A stretch of 40,501 nt of DNA from CAIVSN01 sp040383945 (GCA_040383945.1 JBEICN010000005.1:1-40501); one strand, 5' to 3'. Positions 10,239 to 19,265 are shown, counted from the stretch's first letter. Translations and numbers: made by a program. Notes: a model not told the origin generated them from the letters alone.

Positions 10239-10439
10239 CTAGGAATTTGGAGGAGTTTCACCGGAAAGTGCATCTCGAATAGTCTGTACTACGGCTCGTT
10301 CTATTTGTGTATTCGAATCCGAAGAAGCTTCTTCTGTATCTGGTTTTTGAGGTATGACTTCTGGGGGCAAAATATTACGCTCTAGTGGCTTTTCTAGTCC
10401 TGTGGGGTCTTCTGTGTTGTAGGTTTTTGGAGATAGCAT
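10239..10439 (-). CDS. Small acidic hypothetical protein
   Basis: 66 codons, ATG at 10437-10439 to TAG, no TGA. The product is Pro/Glu-rich in its first half (MLSPKTYNTEDPTGLEKP) with a short C-terminal amphipathic helix (QIERAVVQTIRDALSG). It starts 11 bp after the stop of the upstream gene on the same strand, in a different frame, which supports a two-gene operon. No family recognised. The end lies 45 bp from the convergent AAA+ gene. Confidence 0.55.
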   Translation of the reverse strand: MLSPKTYNTEDPTGLEKPLERNILPPEVIPQKPDTEEASSDSNTQIERAVVQTIRDALSGETPPNS

Positions 10440-10450
10440 ATAGGTAATGG

Positions 10451-11263
10451 TTAATGAATGGAATGACTGAGCAAGCTGTGAGTTCTGGTGCTGGTACTTC
10501 CTCTGATGGAAGTAACGGAGCCGGAGCGAGATCATTCGAGCAATTGGAGTTTTTGGGCTGAACTGAGAATTTTTCATGAACCAACTGCTCCGAGATACTG
10601 AACGAGAACCTGTCACATGACTTCCGGACGTATCGCGATTACCTCTCGGTCCATCAAAGTATCAACATGGTGATCGGTATATCGATTGTATTCACGACAT
10701 TTAGTTTGTGAGCGCTCTAATTTTTTTGATAAATATTTCTCATTGCCAGAAACGGCCAAATCGATGGCAAAAGTGTACCTAGAACCGTCAGGTCTGCGTA
10801 CTTTTGCTATGAGATCAGCTCAAGCAGTCACATCATCATGGTCGCTCGTACGGTATACCTGCACTTCGCGAAATCCCTGTGCCATCAACTTAATTTCCAC
10901 AATTTCTCGCAACACTACCTCGACTAAGTTTTTGAGATGGTAGAATTCGTCGCTTCGAAACTCCTGAAATAGAGCGAGATATTTTGGATCAATCTTCCAA
11001 TTTTTTGCCTGGTAAGAATGTGCTTTGGACTCTCTCAGATACCAAGAAGCAATATTTTGTCATTCTATGCTCATAGAATTTCGTGGCTGATTTTTGTCAT
11101 AAAAATGCTTAATAGAGTCAAGCCAAAAACTGATCCGATCTTGCATCTGACGGGAATTGAAACTATTGACAACCAGCGTTCGCTGGAGACTTGCCGCTCA
11201 TTCTCCGGTTTTGGATTGATTATATCAGAGATCGGGAGAAGAAGATTGTGTAAGATTTCTCAT
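10451..11263 (-). CDS. Hypothetical protein, possibly nuclease-fold
   Basis: 270 residues once seven TGAs are read as Gly; the frame is open back to 11302 and a second in-frame ATG at 11288-11290 would add nine residues. The N-terminal ~50 residues are polar. A helical part (WYLRESKAHSYQAKNWK ... FYHLKNLVEVVLREIVEIK) precedes TSDHDDVTAGADLIAK and RYTFAIDLAVSG, a strand-D-strand pattern loosely like a PD-(D/E)XK nuclease core; this is weak. The C-terminal ~50 residues are Ser/Thr/Arg-rich. It is probably co-transcribed with the 66-residue gene after it. Function unknown. Confidence 0.7.
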
Positions 11264-11393
11264 AATTTGATTTTTTACATTCCACCACATATTGCGGATT
11301 TAAGCAAAAAACGAATGATAAAAAAAATAAAATCATGTTGCAAAACGATAATTATCAATATAGTCAATTGAAAGTTGCATAATTCATTCTCAA

Positions 11394-12089
11394 ATGAACA
11401 AACAGGTTTCAAGCAAAACAACCATTTGATATTGAGATACTTACGCGTATCTCGTAAGTGCAGGAATTCATGTCCAGACATACAATATACCTTGTCAGGT
11501 TCAACGATCTGTAGAATCGATTCTCTTCTGTGAAGAATGAGCCTTTCGCTCTTATTTTAGAAATGAAAGTGAGCCTACATGTGTGAAAGTGCATCCACTC
11601 ACAGAAATTATATGACTCAGTGTCATAGCTTTTCCCAACAGCAACGAGTGGCTTCAAGCCAAAATCAGTCGAAATCTGATTGGGAAAGAGATCATAATTC
11701 CTACGAGCTATTATATAGATGCTCTTTGGGATTATCTCTCACAGAACTACCCTTACATCTGTCGGACTCGGAATATGAAAACTCTCGCTCCCACATATGC
11801 ACTCCACCTTGCCGCTAGAAAAGCACTAGAATTGATAGAAAAAGAGTCACTAGAAAACTGAAAGATGAATGACGTTCAAAAACTCGTATGCAGTCTTCCT
11901 TTTGCAGTGGCGAGTCGACAAGAATTCCCCCTCGACGTAGTACTTCTTGACACAAAATACCATGACATTGAGTGCGGCGAGTTCACGTGCGGGATTCTAA
12001 AACGAATAGATCAAGGCAATCTTACAGCCGATCAACAAGCGCTCCTATGCCGATGTGCTAAAATAGTCACTGGAGAAGGAAAACTCTAG
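11394..12089 (+). CDS. Hypothetical protein (hidden by TGA codons)
   Basis: 231 residues, found only by reading TGA as Gly (11427, 11433, 11538, 11613, 11862). Without this, the first 380 bases look non-coding. The start ATG 11394 is preceded in frame by a TAG at 11361. Segments such as TYAYLVSAGIHVQTYNIPC, EWLQAKISRNLIGKEIIIP and YALHLAARKALELIEKE look like a globular alpha/beta protein; cysteines are scattered (about 8). The C-terminal half is hydrophilic. No signal peptide and no family recognised. Its TAG stop shares the palindrome CTAG (12086-12089) with the stop of the convergent ung gene. Confidence 0.75.
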
Positions 12090-12763
12090 ATGCTTTTGCC
12101 CCAAATAATGGGTGGCTTACCTCGGGCTTTGAGGTACTCATTGGCACGACTGAATGGACGACTTCCAAAAAAACCAGAATGCGCAGAAAAGGGGCTTGGG
12201 TGTGGTGACGTTATAATTTCGTGCCTACTCGGATCAATCAGATTCATTTTGGAGATGGCAGAATTTCACCAAAGAATAAATACGACGCCTTCACATTCTC
12301 GTGAAATCGCAGATATAACGGCGTCTGTAAAATTTTCCCAACCTTGACCTCGATGCGATCCTGGTAAGCCATGCTGTACCGTCAGTACGCTGTTGAGTAA
12401 AAACACTCCTTGATTTGACCAGTCAGTGAGATCGGTATCGGTACGCAAAATATCAAGATCTTCGGTAAGCTCTTTGAACATATTTCTCAAACTTGGCTGA
12501 CTCCGTGATCCACTTGGAACGGAAAAAGCCATTCCCATAGCAACATCTGGCGTATGATACGGATCTTGTCAGAGAATCACCACCGCAACATCTTCCAATC
12601 GAACCAAATCAAATATCCGGAATACATGGGAAGGAAGTGGAGCGCACGCATGTACTTGGTATTGAGTTTCTACGAATTTTTGGAGTTTGCTAAAATATGG
12701 CTTTTCAAATTCCGAAGCAAGCGCCGTCCTCCAAGTATCTTTTAGTTGCCACTCTATATCCAT
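12086..12763 (-). CDS. ung: Uracil-DNA glycosylase (family 1)
   Basis: Removes uracil from DNA to start base-excision repair. 225 residues, matching the ~229 of E. coli Ung. The catalytic water-activating loop GQDPYH spans residues 66-71 (Asp68), where Gly66 is a TGA. QGVFLLNSVLTVQHG and GWENFTDAVI follow. The uracil/minor-groove loop HPSPFSAHSGFFGSRPFS starts at His188, the expected catalytic His. A second TGA supplies the Gly in the conserved ILWG strand. The start at 12761-12763 lies one base after the apbE stop, which supports both the start and co-transcription with apbE. Confidence 0.97.
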
Positions 12764-12764
12764 A

Positions 12765-13604
12765 TTAAAAAAGTTCGATATTGGAAGTATGGGTACGATA
12801 TACGGTTCTATTTGCGTCAAGCAAAACTCCGGATATACGACTTGAAGCAAATAGTTTCAAGCTTAACTCTATCGGTGTAATAAAACAAGCGGTTGCATAA
12901 CCGTCAGCATACATGCCACTCGATGACTCGATATAGGTTGCTGACATGTGATGTGCACTCATCCCTGTGAGTGCATCCAGTAGGTGATGCGAATTTCAAA
13001 ATTTTCTTCGAGACCCGGCCGAAGAGCAAAAAAATCAACCCCTCAACACTACCGTGCCAATAACTTTGGAAAAATCATCCGGGTCTTCTAGTCAGACATT
13101 CCATCATCATTTTCCATAAATATCACCTCAAAAATCTATCAAAACACGTGGATATGATTTTAGAATACGCACGATTTTGTCAAGTGCATACCCCTTGCCC
13201 ACTCCACCGAATTCAATGCAAGCGCCTTGAGTGAGGCGTACAGCATCGCCTTGAATCAAAACATTTCGGAATGTGGCATTTGGAGTTCATCAAAACATCA
13301 CGGTTTCGCGAGAACCATACCCCAACTGTGTCAACCGAGATCCTATGGTCGGATCAAAAATTCCGTGAGTTTGGCGGGCCAACTCAAGCGAAAAATCTAA
13401 CATAATCTTACTATCCGCATCAAGTTCTCCACCGCCAGAACGATTAAGTGTATCCAACCAGTTCCCCGGAATAAATCTCGAATATTTTTTATCAAACTCC
13501 AAAAGCATGACTCGAATCTCGGAAAAAACCTCCTCACAAGAGTGAGGGGAATCTATGGTAATTCGTAATTTCGTACCAAGAGTGTCGAGCTCAAAAATTT
13601 GCAT
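12765..13604 (-). CDS. apbE: ApbE-family FAD:protein FMN transferase
   Basis: Mg2+-dependent enzyme that takes FMN from FAD and attaches it by a phosphoester bond to a Ser/Thr of target proteins. 279 residues from ATG 13604; the frame stays open to a GTG at 13673, which would add 23 residues. Signatures: LGTKLRITI, a YSRFIPGNWLDTLNRS loop, FDPTIGSRL, the conserved EFGGVGKGYALD substrate segment, VLIDFGGDIYG, and GNSHHLLDALTG with ESSSGMYADGYATA (the metal-binding Asp region). No signal peptide is seen. Eight glycines are TGA, including two tandem pairs. It lies directly downstream of an FMN-binding-domain lipoprotein, its likely substrate, and directly upstream of ung. Confidence 0.93.
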
Positions 13605-13699
13605 CTCAGAAAATAAGAAACTGCGGGGTATTCGCAACGCATTTTTTGAAGGTAAGAAATTCACCCAAATCACACCATCGCGTACTGCTCAAGCTTATA

Positions 13700-14377
13700 C
13701 TAAAGCGATTGTATGTACGCATTAAATGCTTTGGTGGTCAAACTCGCCCCCCCGACCGCGTCGAGCTTAAGTCAAGCGATTTTTTTGCCCACCACGGAAG
13801 AAGCCACATTCACGGAGAAATTTGTTTGGAGTTTTTTTGAAATTTCATGTGTTGCCATAGGCTTGACCTCAACAAATGAAATAGTGCCATCTATCGTAGT
13901 AAGAATAACTTCAATTTCCTCTTTTCCAGCAGGGCTGACATATGAAATCACTTTGGTCATAGCTTTGCTTGCTGTAGTAGGAGATGTTGAAATCGAAAGT
14001 GGTGCAGAGCCAGTATTTTGAACTCCCTCAGACTCTGGAGCCGTACCGGTATTGGATCCGGAAATCTGTATTCATGGCAAGAGAGGATTCATGTCGTTTG
14101 ATCCAGTCATGGTAGGTGTCGTTCATGGGATAGCCATATCCGTACCGCTCAATGTACTATTTGCCCCCGTCGCTGTCTCTGATGGAACAGGAGAAACAAC
14201 TTCCATGGCAGGAGTTACAGCATCGGGAGTCGTAACTTTCTCATCAGTAACTGCTGGTGTTTTTGGAGTCACTGTAGGCAGATCTTGAGCTACGGGCTCC
14301 ACAGATTTTGGAGCGCCACAAGAAACAAGAATTCCAGTAAGAGTAACGGCGGCAAGTGTTGGTATGATTTTTTTCAT
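13700..14377 (-). CDS. FMN-binding-domain lipoprotein (ApbE substrate)
   Basis: 225 residues. N-terminus MKKIIPTLAAVTLTGILVSCG is a lipoprotein signal with lipobox LVSC, lipidated at Cys20. A ~115-residue Thr/Pro/Val/Ser-rich linker follows, then a C-terminal FMN_bind domain (as in NqrC/RnfG): ISYVSPAGKEEIEVILTT, a SKKLQTNFSVNVASSVVGK helix and the flavinylation motif D206-AVGGAS212-LTT, where Ser212 stands at the usual Thr of D..sGAT. ApbE is expected to attach FMN there. Likely role: an extracytoplasmic, membrane-anchored electron carrier. Three TGA-Gly. The motif is encoded over a run of seven G (C on the plus strand, near 13747-13753), a possible slippage site. The next gene is apbE. Confidence 0.88.
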
Positions 14378-14407
14378 GTTTCAAGTATTAGAAAAATAGA
14401 CCACAAA

Positions 14408-14434
14408 AGTATAATACCAAAATAAGGAAATCAA
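14408..14434 (-). promoter_or_regulatory. Candidate promoter for the lipoprotein-apbE-ung run
   Basis: On the minus strand TTGATT (14429-14434) and TATACT (14408-14413) are 15 bp apart, slightly short, about 30 bp before the lipoprotein ATG. Confidence 0.4.
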
Positions 14435-14463
14435 AGTGATTTACAAAATGACAGATAAATCCG

Positions 14464-14491
14464 TTGATTTCGTCATACACCGCTATATACT
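14464..14491 (+). promoter_or_regulatory. Candidate sigma-70 promoter
   Basis: TTGATT (14464-14469) and TATACT (14486-14491) with a 16-bp spacer, 22 bp before the ATG at 14514. It supports that ATG over the upstream GTG of the same frame. Confidence 0.55.
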
Positions 14492-14513
14492 CTTGTTATC
14501 AGTAATCATTCAT

Positions 14514-14735
14514 ATGAACCATACCCTCTCTCCCCTGCTACGATTTATGCAATCTAAAGTACAATCCTACCAAGGAAGAAGTGATACGCCATTTATCGCT
14601 GGTATCCAAGATGTATTGCAAGTTCTTGGAAAGGATATATCAACGGAACTATCTCAACAACTCATTAACCTTGTGAGCAAATCTGGGTCTCAAGCCCGCA
14701 TTCTCAAACGAGCCGTTGCCAAAAATCGAAACTAA
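14514..14735 (+). CDS. Small hypothetical protein
   Basis: 73 residues, ATG to TAA, no TGA. Helical and basic, with MNHTLSPLLRFMQSKVQSY, a central LGKDISTELSQQLINLV and the end RILKRAVAKNRN. No membrane segment. The frame extends upstream to a GTG at 14436, but a good promoter sits inside that extension, so 14514 is preferred. It may share a transcript with rplS, 81 bp downstream. Family unknown; it could be a nucleoid- or ribosome-associated peptide, which is only a guess from its charge. Confidence 0.6.
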   Translation: MNHTLSPLLRFMQSKVQSYQGRSDTPFIAGIQDVLQVLGKDISTELSQQLINLVSKSGSQARILKRAVAKNRN

Positions 14736-14816
14736 AATTCGATTTGACTCTCCGGTACTATTTTATAAGATATTCCCATATTTTTGGGAGATTACCCAAT
14801 TTTTTTAGAATAACTC

Positions 14817-15173
14817 ATGTCAAACGTAGCACTCGTTCGGGCGGTTCAAGCGCCTTTCATCAAAACAGACCTTCCTCAAATTCGCACAGGAATGGAGGTA
14901 GAGGTTCACCAAACTATCAAAGAAGGAGAAAAGTCTCGTACTCAAAAGTTTAAAGGTCTCGTTATTCACACTCGTGGAAAAAGTCCTCTCGAACAGACTA
15001 TTGTAGTACGAAAAGTAGCTGACGGGATAGGGATCGAGAAAATTTTCGCAATTCACTCATCTACCATTTCGAAGATAGAAGTACTTCGATCATTCAAGGT
15101 GCGACACAAAAATATTAGCTTTATCAAAGCACTTCGAGGAAAAGCAGCTCGATTGAAAGAAATCAAAAAATAA
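14817..15173 (+). CDS. rplS: 50S ribosomal protein L19
   Basis: 118 residues, the normal length, with the family signatures: IRTGMEVEVHQTIKEGEKSRTQKFKGLVI, TIVVRKVADGIGIEKIFAIHS and a terminal KALRGKAARLKEIK. L19 lies at the 30S-50S interface. It contains no TGA-Gly; all glycines use GGN codons. A short hairpin (TCCC/GGGA around 14775-14790) lies in the leader, too small to call a regulator. In many bacteria rplS is next to trmD/rimM; here it stands between small unknowns. Confidence 0.97.
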   Translation: MSNVALVRAVQAPFIKTDLPQIRTGMEVEVHQTIKEGEKSRTQKFKGLVIHTRGKSPLEQTIVVRKVADGIGIEKIFAIHSSTISKIEVLRSFKVRHKNISFIKALRGKAARLKEIKK

Positions 15174-15227
15174 TAATGACTTTGTCGTTACGTTGGATAT
15201 ACTTTTTTTAAAATTATCTTCCAACAT

Positions 15228-15422
15228 ATGACAGAACGCAAAAAATTTACTGCTCCCGTAAACTTCTACCTTACCGACGCTCAAAAGAAAAAAATCGAGT
15301 TTATTCTTGAGCAAAAAGGACAAAGTCTCACTGACTTTTTACGCGGCCATATTCAATCTACCATTGAAAAATACGAGGATCGAAACGGTGCGATCAACGT
15401 CTACCAAACATATATTGTATAG
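15228..15422 (+). CDS. Small RHH-like protein
   Basis: 64 residues, ATG to TAG, no TGA. Reads MTERKKFTAPVNFYLTDAQ, then KKKIEFILEQKGQSLTDFLR and a charged helix. The strand-helix-helix pattern with T.A at the turn and QSLTDFLR is typical of ribbon-helix-helix DNA-binding proteins, so a small repressor-like protein is possible; the match is by eye. A TATACT box at 15198-15203 lies 24 bp before the ATG. Confidence 0.6.
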   Translation: MTERKKFTAPVNFYLTDAQKKKIEFILEQKGQSLTDFLRGHIQSTIEKYEDRNGAINVYQTYIV

Positions 15423-15469
15423 CCTTTTCTCGCTGGTAGCTTTTGAGAAGGGCCTAACCCCTTTGAAAT

Positions 15470-16885
15470 ATGCTATTTAGCGAAATGAAATTACAAGACT
15501 CCATCAAAGCTGCTCTTGCCAAAAACGGTTACGAAACTCCAACTCCAATTCAAGAACAGGTCATCAGTCTCGCTCTTGCTGGAAAAAATATTGTCGGGCA
15601 ATCCCAAACAGGAACCGGAAAAACCGCCGCCTTCGTACTCCCACTTTTAGAACTCGTTGATGGTCGTGTTCGACGACCGCAAGCTATAATTTTGGCACCC
15701 ACCCGAGAACTCGCGAGTCAAATCCGAGAAGAAGTGTATAAGCTTTCCGAAAAAATGCGTATTCGGTCCACGGTGATTTTTGGTGGAACAAGTTTTAAAA
15801 AGCAAAAAGAAATTATCGATGAAGGACCACAAATCGTTATCGCTACCCCAGGTCGTCTCATTGATTTGATCGACCGACGGTATATTGATCTCAACCAGGT
15901 AAAGTACTTTGTGCTTGACGAGTGTGATCGAATGCTTGATATGGGATTTATTGACGATATCGACTATATTTGGGGGCACATTCCAAAGGTTGAGCAATCT
16001 ATGACCTTTAGTGCGACGATCCCAGATCAAATGCAAAGACTCCTTTCCAAATATGTAGGAACGGATTACGAATTTATCAAAGCCACACAAGAGCTTACGG
16101 TTGCCAAAATTGATCATTCATTTGTTGAAGTTGAAGCTTTTGACAAATTCGAGCTCCTCAAAAAATACATCGCCGAAGCGGGGAAAAGTAAAATTATTGT
16201 TTTTGTGCGAACCAAGCATGAAACCGAGCACCTCTCACGAATGCTACAAGATAACGGGATTCGCGCGGGGTTTCTTCACGGAGACCTTGAGCAGCGTCAA
16301 CGAGCACGAGCACTTCGTGCCTTTAAGGATGATGAAATTCAAGTTTTTGTCACAACCGATGTAGCAGCACGAGGGCTTAATATGAATAACATCGATCTGG
16401 TCATAAACTTCCATGTTCCCGAAGATCCTGAAGCGTACATTCACCGAATCGGTCGAACTGGACGAGCTGGAGCAGAAGGAAAGGCGGTAATGTTTGTTTC
16501 TCCTTCAGAAAAGATGATGATGAAAAATGTGGAGCGGCGAAATAAGATCGTACTGAAACAAATAGATATAGAAGGAAATCCGGTAGAACGCACTCCTGAC
16601 GAAGGACGACGAGGTTTCGGAGGAGGAGGAGGGAGAGGTGGATATCGAGGTGGACGAGGAAATGGTGGTGGATATCGAGGTGGACGAGGAGGGAGAGGTG
16701 GATATCAAAGTCGTGACCGGGGAGATTATCGAGGAGGGAACGATGGGGGGCGCTCTGACTCTGGGCAAAATCCTCATGGAAGCTACCAAAGAGGGGGGAG
16801 ATCTGATTTTGGAAGCAGTACTTCGCGAGGTAGTAACAGTGGCGGAGGTGTCTCAGGTGGAGATTTTAGTGTTTTTGGAAACTAA
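15470..16885 (+). CDS. DEAD-box RNA helicase with RGG tail (RhlE/CsdA type)
   Basis: 471 residues. All helicase motifs are present in order: Q motif (TPTPIQ, ~25), AQTGTGKT-like motif I SQTGTGKTAAF (~45), Ia APTRELA, Ib TPGRLID, motif II as DECD (not DEAD), III SAT, IV IVFVRTK, V DVAARGLN and VI HRIGRTGRAG. Residues ~375-471 form an RGG/GGY-rich low-complexity RNA-binding tail. It unwinds RNA during ribosome assembly or mRNA decay, probably cold-related. Despite dozens of glycines none is encoded by TGA, which suggests high expression. ATG 15470 follows the RHH gene by 47 bp. A strong terminator follows. Confidence 0.95.
   Translation: MLFSEMKLQDSIKAALAKNGYETPTPIQEQVISLALAGKNIVGQSQTGTGKTAAFVLPLLELVDGRVRRPQAIILAPTRELASQIREEVYKLSEKMRIRSTVIFGGTSFKKQKEIIDEGPQIVIATPGRLIDLIDRRYIDLNQVKYFVLDECDRMLDMGFIDDIDYIWGHIPKVEQSMTFSATIPDQMQRLLSKYVGTDYEFIKATQELTVAKIDHSFVEVEAFDKFELLKKYIAEAGKSKIIVFVRTKHETEHLSRMLQDNGIRAGFLHGDLEQRQRARALRAFKDDEIQVFVTTDVAARGLNMNNIDLVINFHVPEDPEAYIHRIGRTGRAGAEGKAVMFVSPSEKMMMKNVERRNKIVLKQIDIEGNPVERTPDEGRRGFGGGGGRGGYRGGRGNGGGYRGGRGGRGGYQSRDRGDYRGGNDGGRSDSGQNPHGSYQRGGRSDFGSSTSRGSNSGGGVSGGDFSVFGN
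16637..16706 (+). repeat. 24-bp tandem repeats in the RGG tail
   Basis: Two identical 24-bp units (16637-16660 and 16667-16690, starting GGTGGATATCGAGG) with a 30-bp period and a partial third copy at 16697-16706 encode GGYRGGRG repeats. Slippage could change tail length. Confidence 0.75.
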
Positions 16886-16919
16886 TATTCTTCTTCAATT
16901 GCCATATCCTCTTATTTGA

Positions 16920-16960
16920 GAAAAAGATGATTCCTATAGTATCCAGGAGTCATCTTTTTC
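16920..16960. terminator. Strong hairpin terminator after the helicase gene
   Basis: Arms of 16 nt (16920-16935 and 16945-16960) pair with one T.G wobble around a 9-nt loop. An A-run begins one arm and a T-run ends the other, so it can end transcription from both the helicase and the convergent EAL gene. Confidence 0.8.
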
Positions 16961-17051
16961 TTTTATGAGTAAAGTTTGTGCATAATCATTCAAATACACC
17001 TCATCCTACTACCCCCCTGGCTCGACATCTTGTATTAGGAATTCTCTTCCT

Positions 17052-19127
17052 CTATCCTTCCAAAACTCTATTTTTAAACTGAGTTTCAATCTTGTTACGA
17101 ATAATCATTGCGAATAAAAGAAAGAAATTGATTTGGATGTCTTTTGAATAGTCCATAGCACTCTCGGAGTCATCAAGTCCCAGATATATCCTATCATTGA
17201 TCTGAACCACAATATCATCGCCAACCCCTGGAACAGCTGCTGAAGCTATTTGAAATCCGCTTTTATGAGAATCTGGGGTTTTCTGCAAGAGCTTGTAGAG
17301 ATTTACATACTTTTTATCAACTCGGTTCATATAATCTAACACAATGGGGAACTGCAAGCTCATATGAGCATTTGTAGTAGTAGCAGATTTATTGGTGCTG
17401 AAGATATTCCTCACATGGAAACTCTTTTTTTCTTTATCGAGAAAGTAAAAATTCAAGCTATCACCTCAAAGAAAATGTATAATTCCTCCAAGCATAGTAC
17501 TCATTTCATCACTCAGTTGTAAACTTGCCAAATCATGAATCGAAAACTCTCTATCAAAACGCAGAAGCCCATCCGTATACTCCTCCAATTGCTCAATGTA
17601 CAGCTGAATATATTCTTTTTTCACTTCGGGTAATTGAGTTTTTTCAGTCTTCTCTACCTTAATAGAAGACGCATTAAAACTTATCGCAAGGGTGTCTTTT
17701 TTGATTCTAGCATGGTCTTCTCCTTGTCCTCCTTCAAAAAGATGCTTCGGTTTCTCAAAATAATATCCTTGGTACCCCGATATGAGATCCAACTGCTTCA
17801 AAAATTTAAACACCGATTCATCTTCTACCCTCTCTGCAAAAAAAGTCACATTTGGTCTTTGTAGTTTAAGAAACTTTAAGTAAAAAATCAGTGTCTCCAA
17901 ATCATTCGTCATCGTTAATTTTCGAACACATCGCTGATCGTGTCAAAAAGTCCTTTCAATGGATCTCTTACATTCTTGAATAGCATGACAAGAGGAGCAT
18001 ACATTGAAAATTTCCATCACATTCGTGCCGTCAATCTTGATGATATCGATATCCAAAAATTTTGTAATATCAGCGAGTGTATTGTATCCAGAAGGAAAAT
18101 CATCGATAGCAATCCTAAAGCCAATAGCTCGCAACTCTTGAATTACTTGATTGGTATGAGCGACGTTAATTGAGGACTCATATTCTAATAGTTCAATAAT
18201 AATTTTTTTGGGGTCTATATCATATGTATCAACAAGGGTTTTGATTTTTGCCACGAATTTCTCATCCTGAATAGTATTTGGATTTACGTTGATAGAAATC
18301 GATCCCTGTATGGCGTTTTTGGATATGTACCTGAACGTGAGGTCAATAATCTGTCAGTCGAGCTTTTCAATATATCCTACCTGCTTCACATATTTCAAGA
18401 AATCTTCTGGATTCATTATAGCCCCCTCTCGATCTTTTACTCTCATCAGAATTTCTGTCTCGAGAAGCTGGTGATTAATGTCAAATATTCCTTGTCCATA
18501 GAGTTCGATCCTTCAGCCTTCGATCACATCGCGAGCATGCACAAGTTCCAACTCATCCCCCAGCACTTTATTCACTCTATCTGAACTCCGACTCGCATTC
18601 GAGCGAATACCGTCTTGTGCTTTGAGATCCTTGGAGATAGTTATAAGGCCCCAGAGAAGAATATCTGTCTGACTCAATTCAAACACTTTCATACTATCAA
18701 AGAATCAATGCAGGTGAATAGCTGATTTTGGATGGAAAGCATTCAGTTTATCTTGGAGAGAATAGAGTAAATTTTGAATTTTATCGACAACATCGACGAT
18801 ATTCCTGAGATCTTCGCTTTTCTCAACAACATGTGCCATAGACTTCAACTTTGCCATATCAAATTTTTGAACAAATTTCGTAAAAAGAGCAAGAAAATTT
18901 TGATATTCCGTTTTGAGATCTCACTTGCTACTGGTGGTACTCATATTTACTACTGACGATAGCTGATCAAACACCGTAGAAAGCTCAGCACGGTAATACT
19001 TCAAAGAATAAATAAAGTCATCGATTCAACTTCAGGAATTCAAACTATTATAAAAATCAGTGAGTTTCAGGAAAGGATCTGAATTTATCGGAGTGATTGG
19101 CGTAATCTTCATATGTGGGGATTTCAT
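17052..19127 (-). CDS. EAL-domain cyclic-di-GMP phosphodiesterase-like protein
   Basis: 691 residues with about eight TGA-Gly. Residues ~1-210 are helical and unassigned. An EAL domain spans about 210-450: ELYGQGIFD, ETEILMR (EIL in place of EAL), SISINVNP (Asn ligand), IIELLE, AIDDFPSGYN (paired Asp), DIIKIDG (Lys), FFAERVEDE (Glu) and GYQGYYFEKP (Gln). All metal-binding and catalytic positions I can place are kept, so c-di-GMP hydrolysis is plausible. The C-terminal ~200 residues (start of a YFLDKEKKSFHV strand) look like a GAF-type sensor. No GGDEF cyclase is in this window. ATG 19127 follows AGGAG by two bases; ATG 19112 is an alternative. Confidence 0.88.
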
Positions 19128-19136
19128 AACTCCTAT

Positions 19137-19165
19137 ATATTAAAAGTAAACGTCCAAAAGTCCAA
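19137..19165 (-). promoter_or_regulatory. Candidate promoter of the EAL gene
   Basis: TTGGAC (19160-19165) and TAATAT (19137-19142), 17 bp apart on the minus strand. The -10 box is only ~9 bp from ATG 19127, so the leader would be very short. A second TTGGAC lies at 19152-19157. Confidence 0.5.
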
Positions 19166-19265
19166 TATAGAAAGTTTTACTGCTCTATTCGCAATCTTGA
19201 AAGCTCAAAATTCAATACTTTTTTGGACTAGATTGACTTTTCTGATACAACGAGTCGAGACACAT

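Noticed and set aside
11434..11459. Two mutually exclusive hairpins (GAGATAC/GTATCTC and ACTTACG/CGTAAGT), suggesting a riboswitch or attenuator
   Set aside because: They lie inside the 231-residue gene (11394-12089) once TGA is read as Gly; other nearby small stems are also coding sequence.
15470..16885. The 24-bp repeats as a CRISPR or mobile repeat
   Set aside because: They are in frame in the RGG tail, with 6-bp spacing and no spacers.
16505..16919. Low-complexity frames on both strands over the helicase tail
   Set aside because: Shadows of the RGG-encoding repeats.
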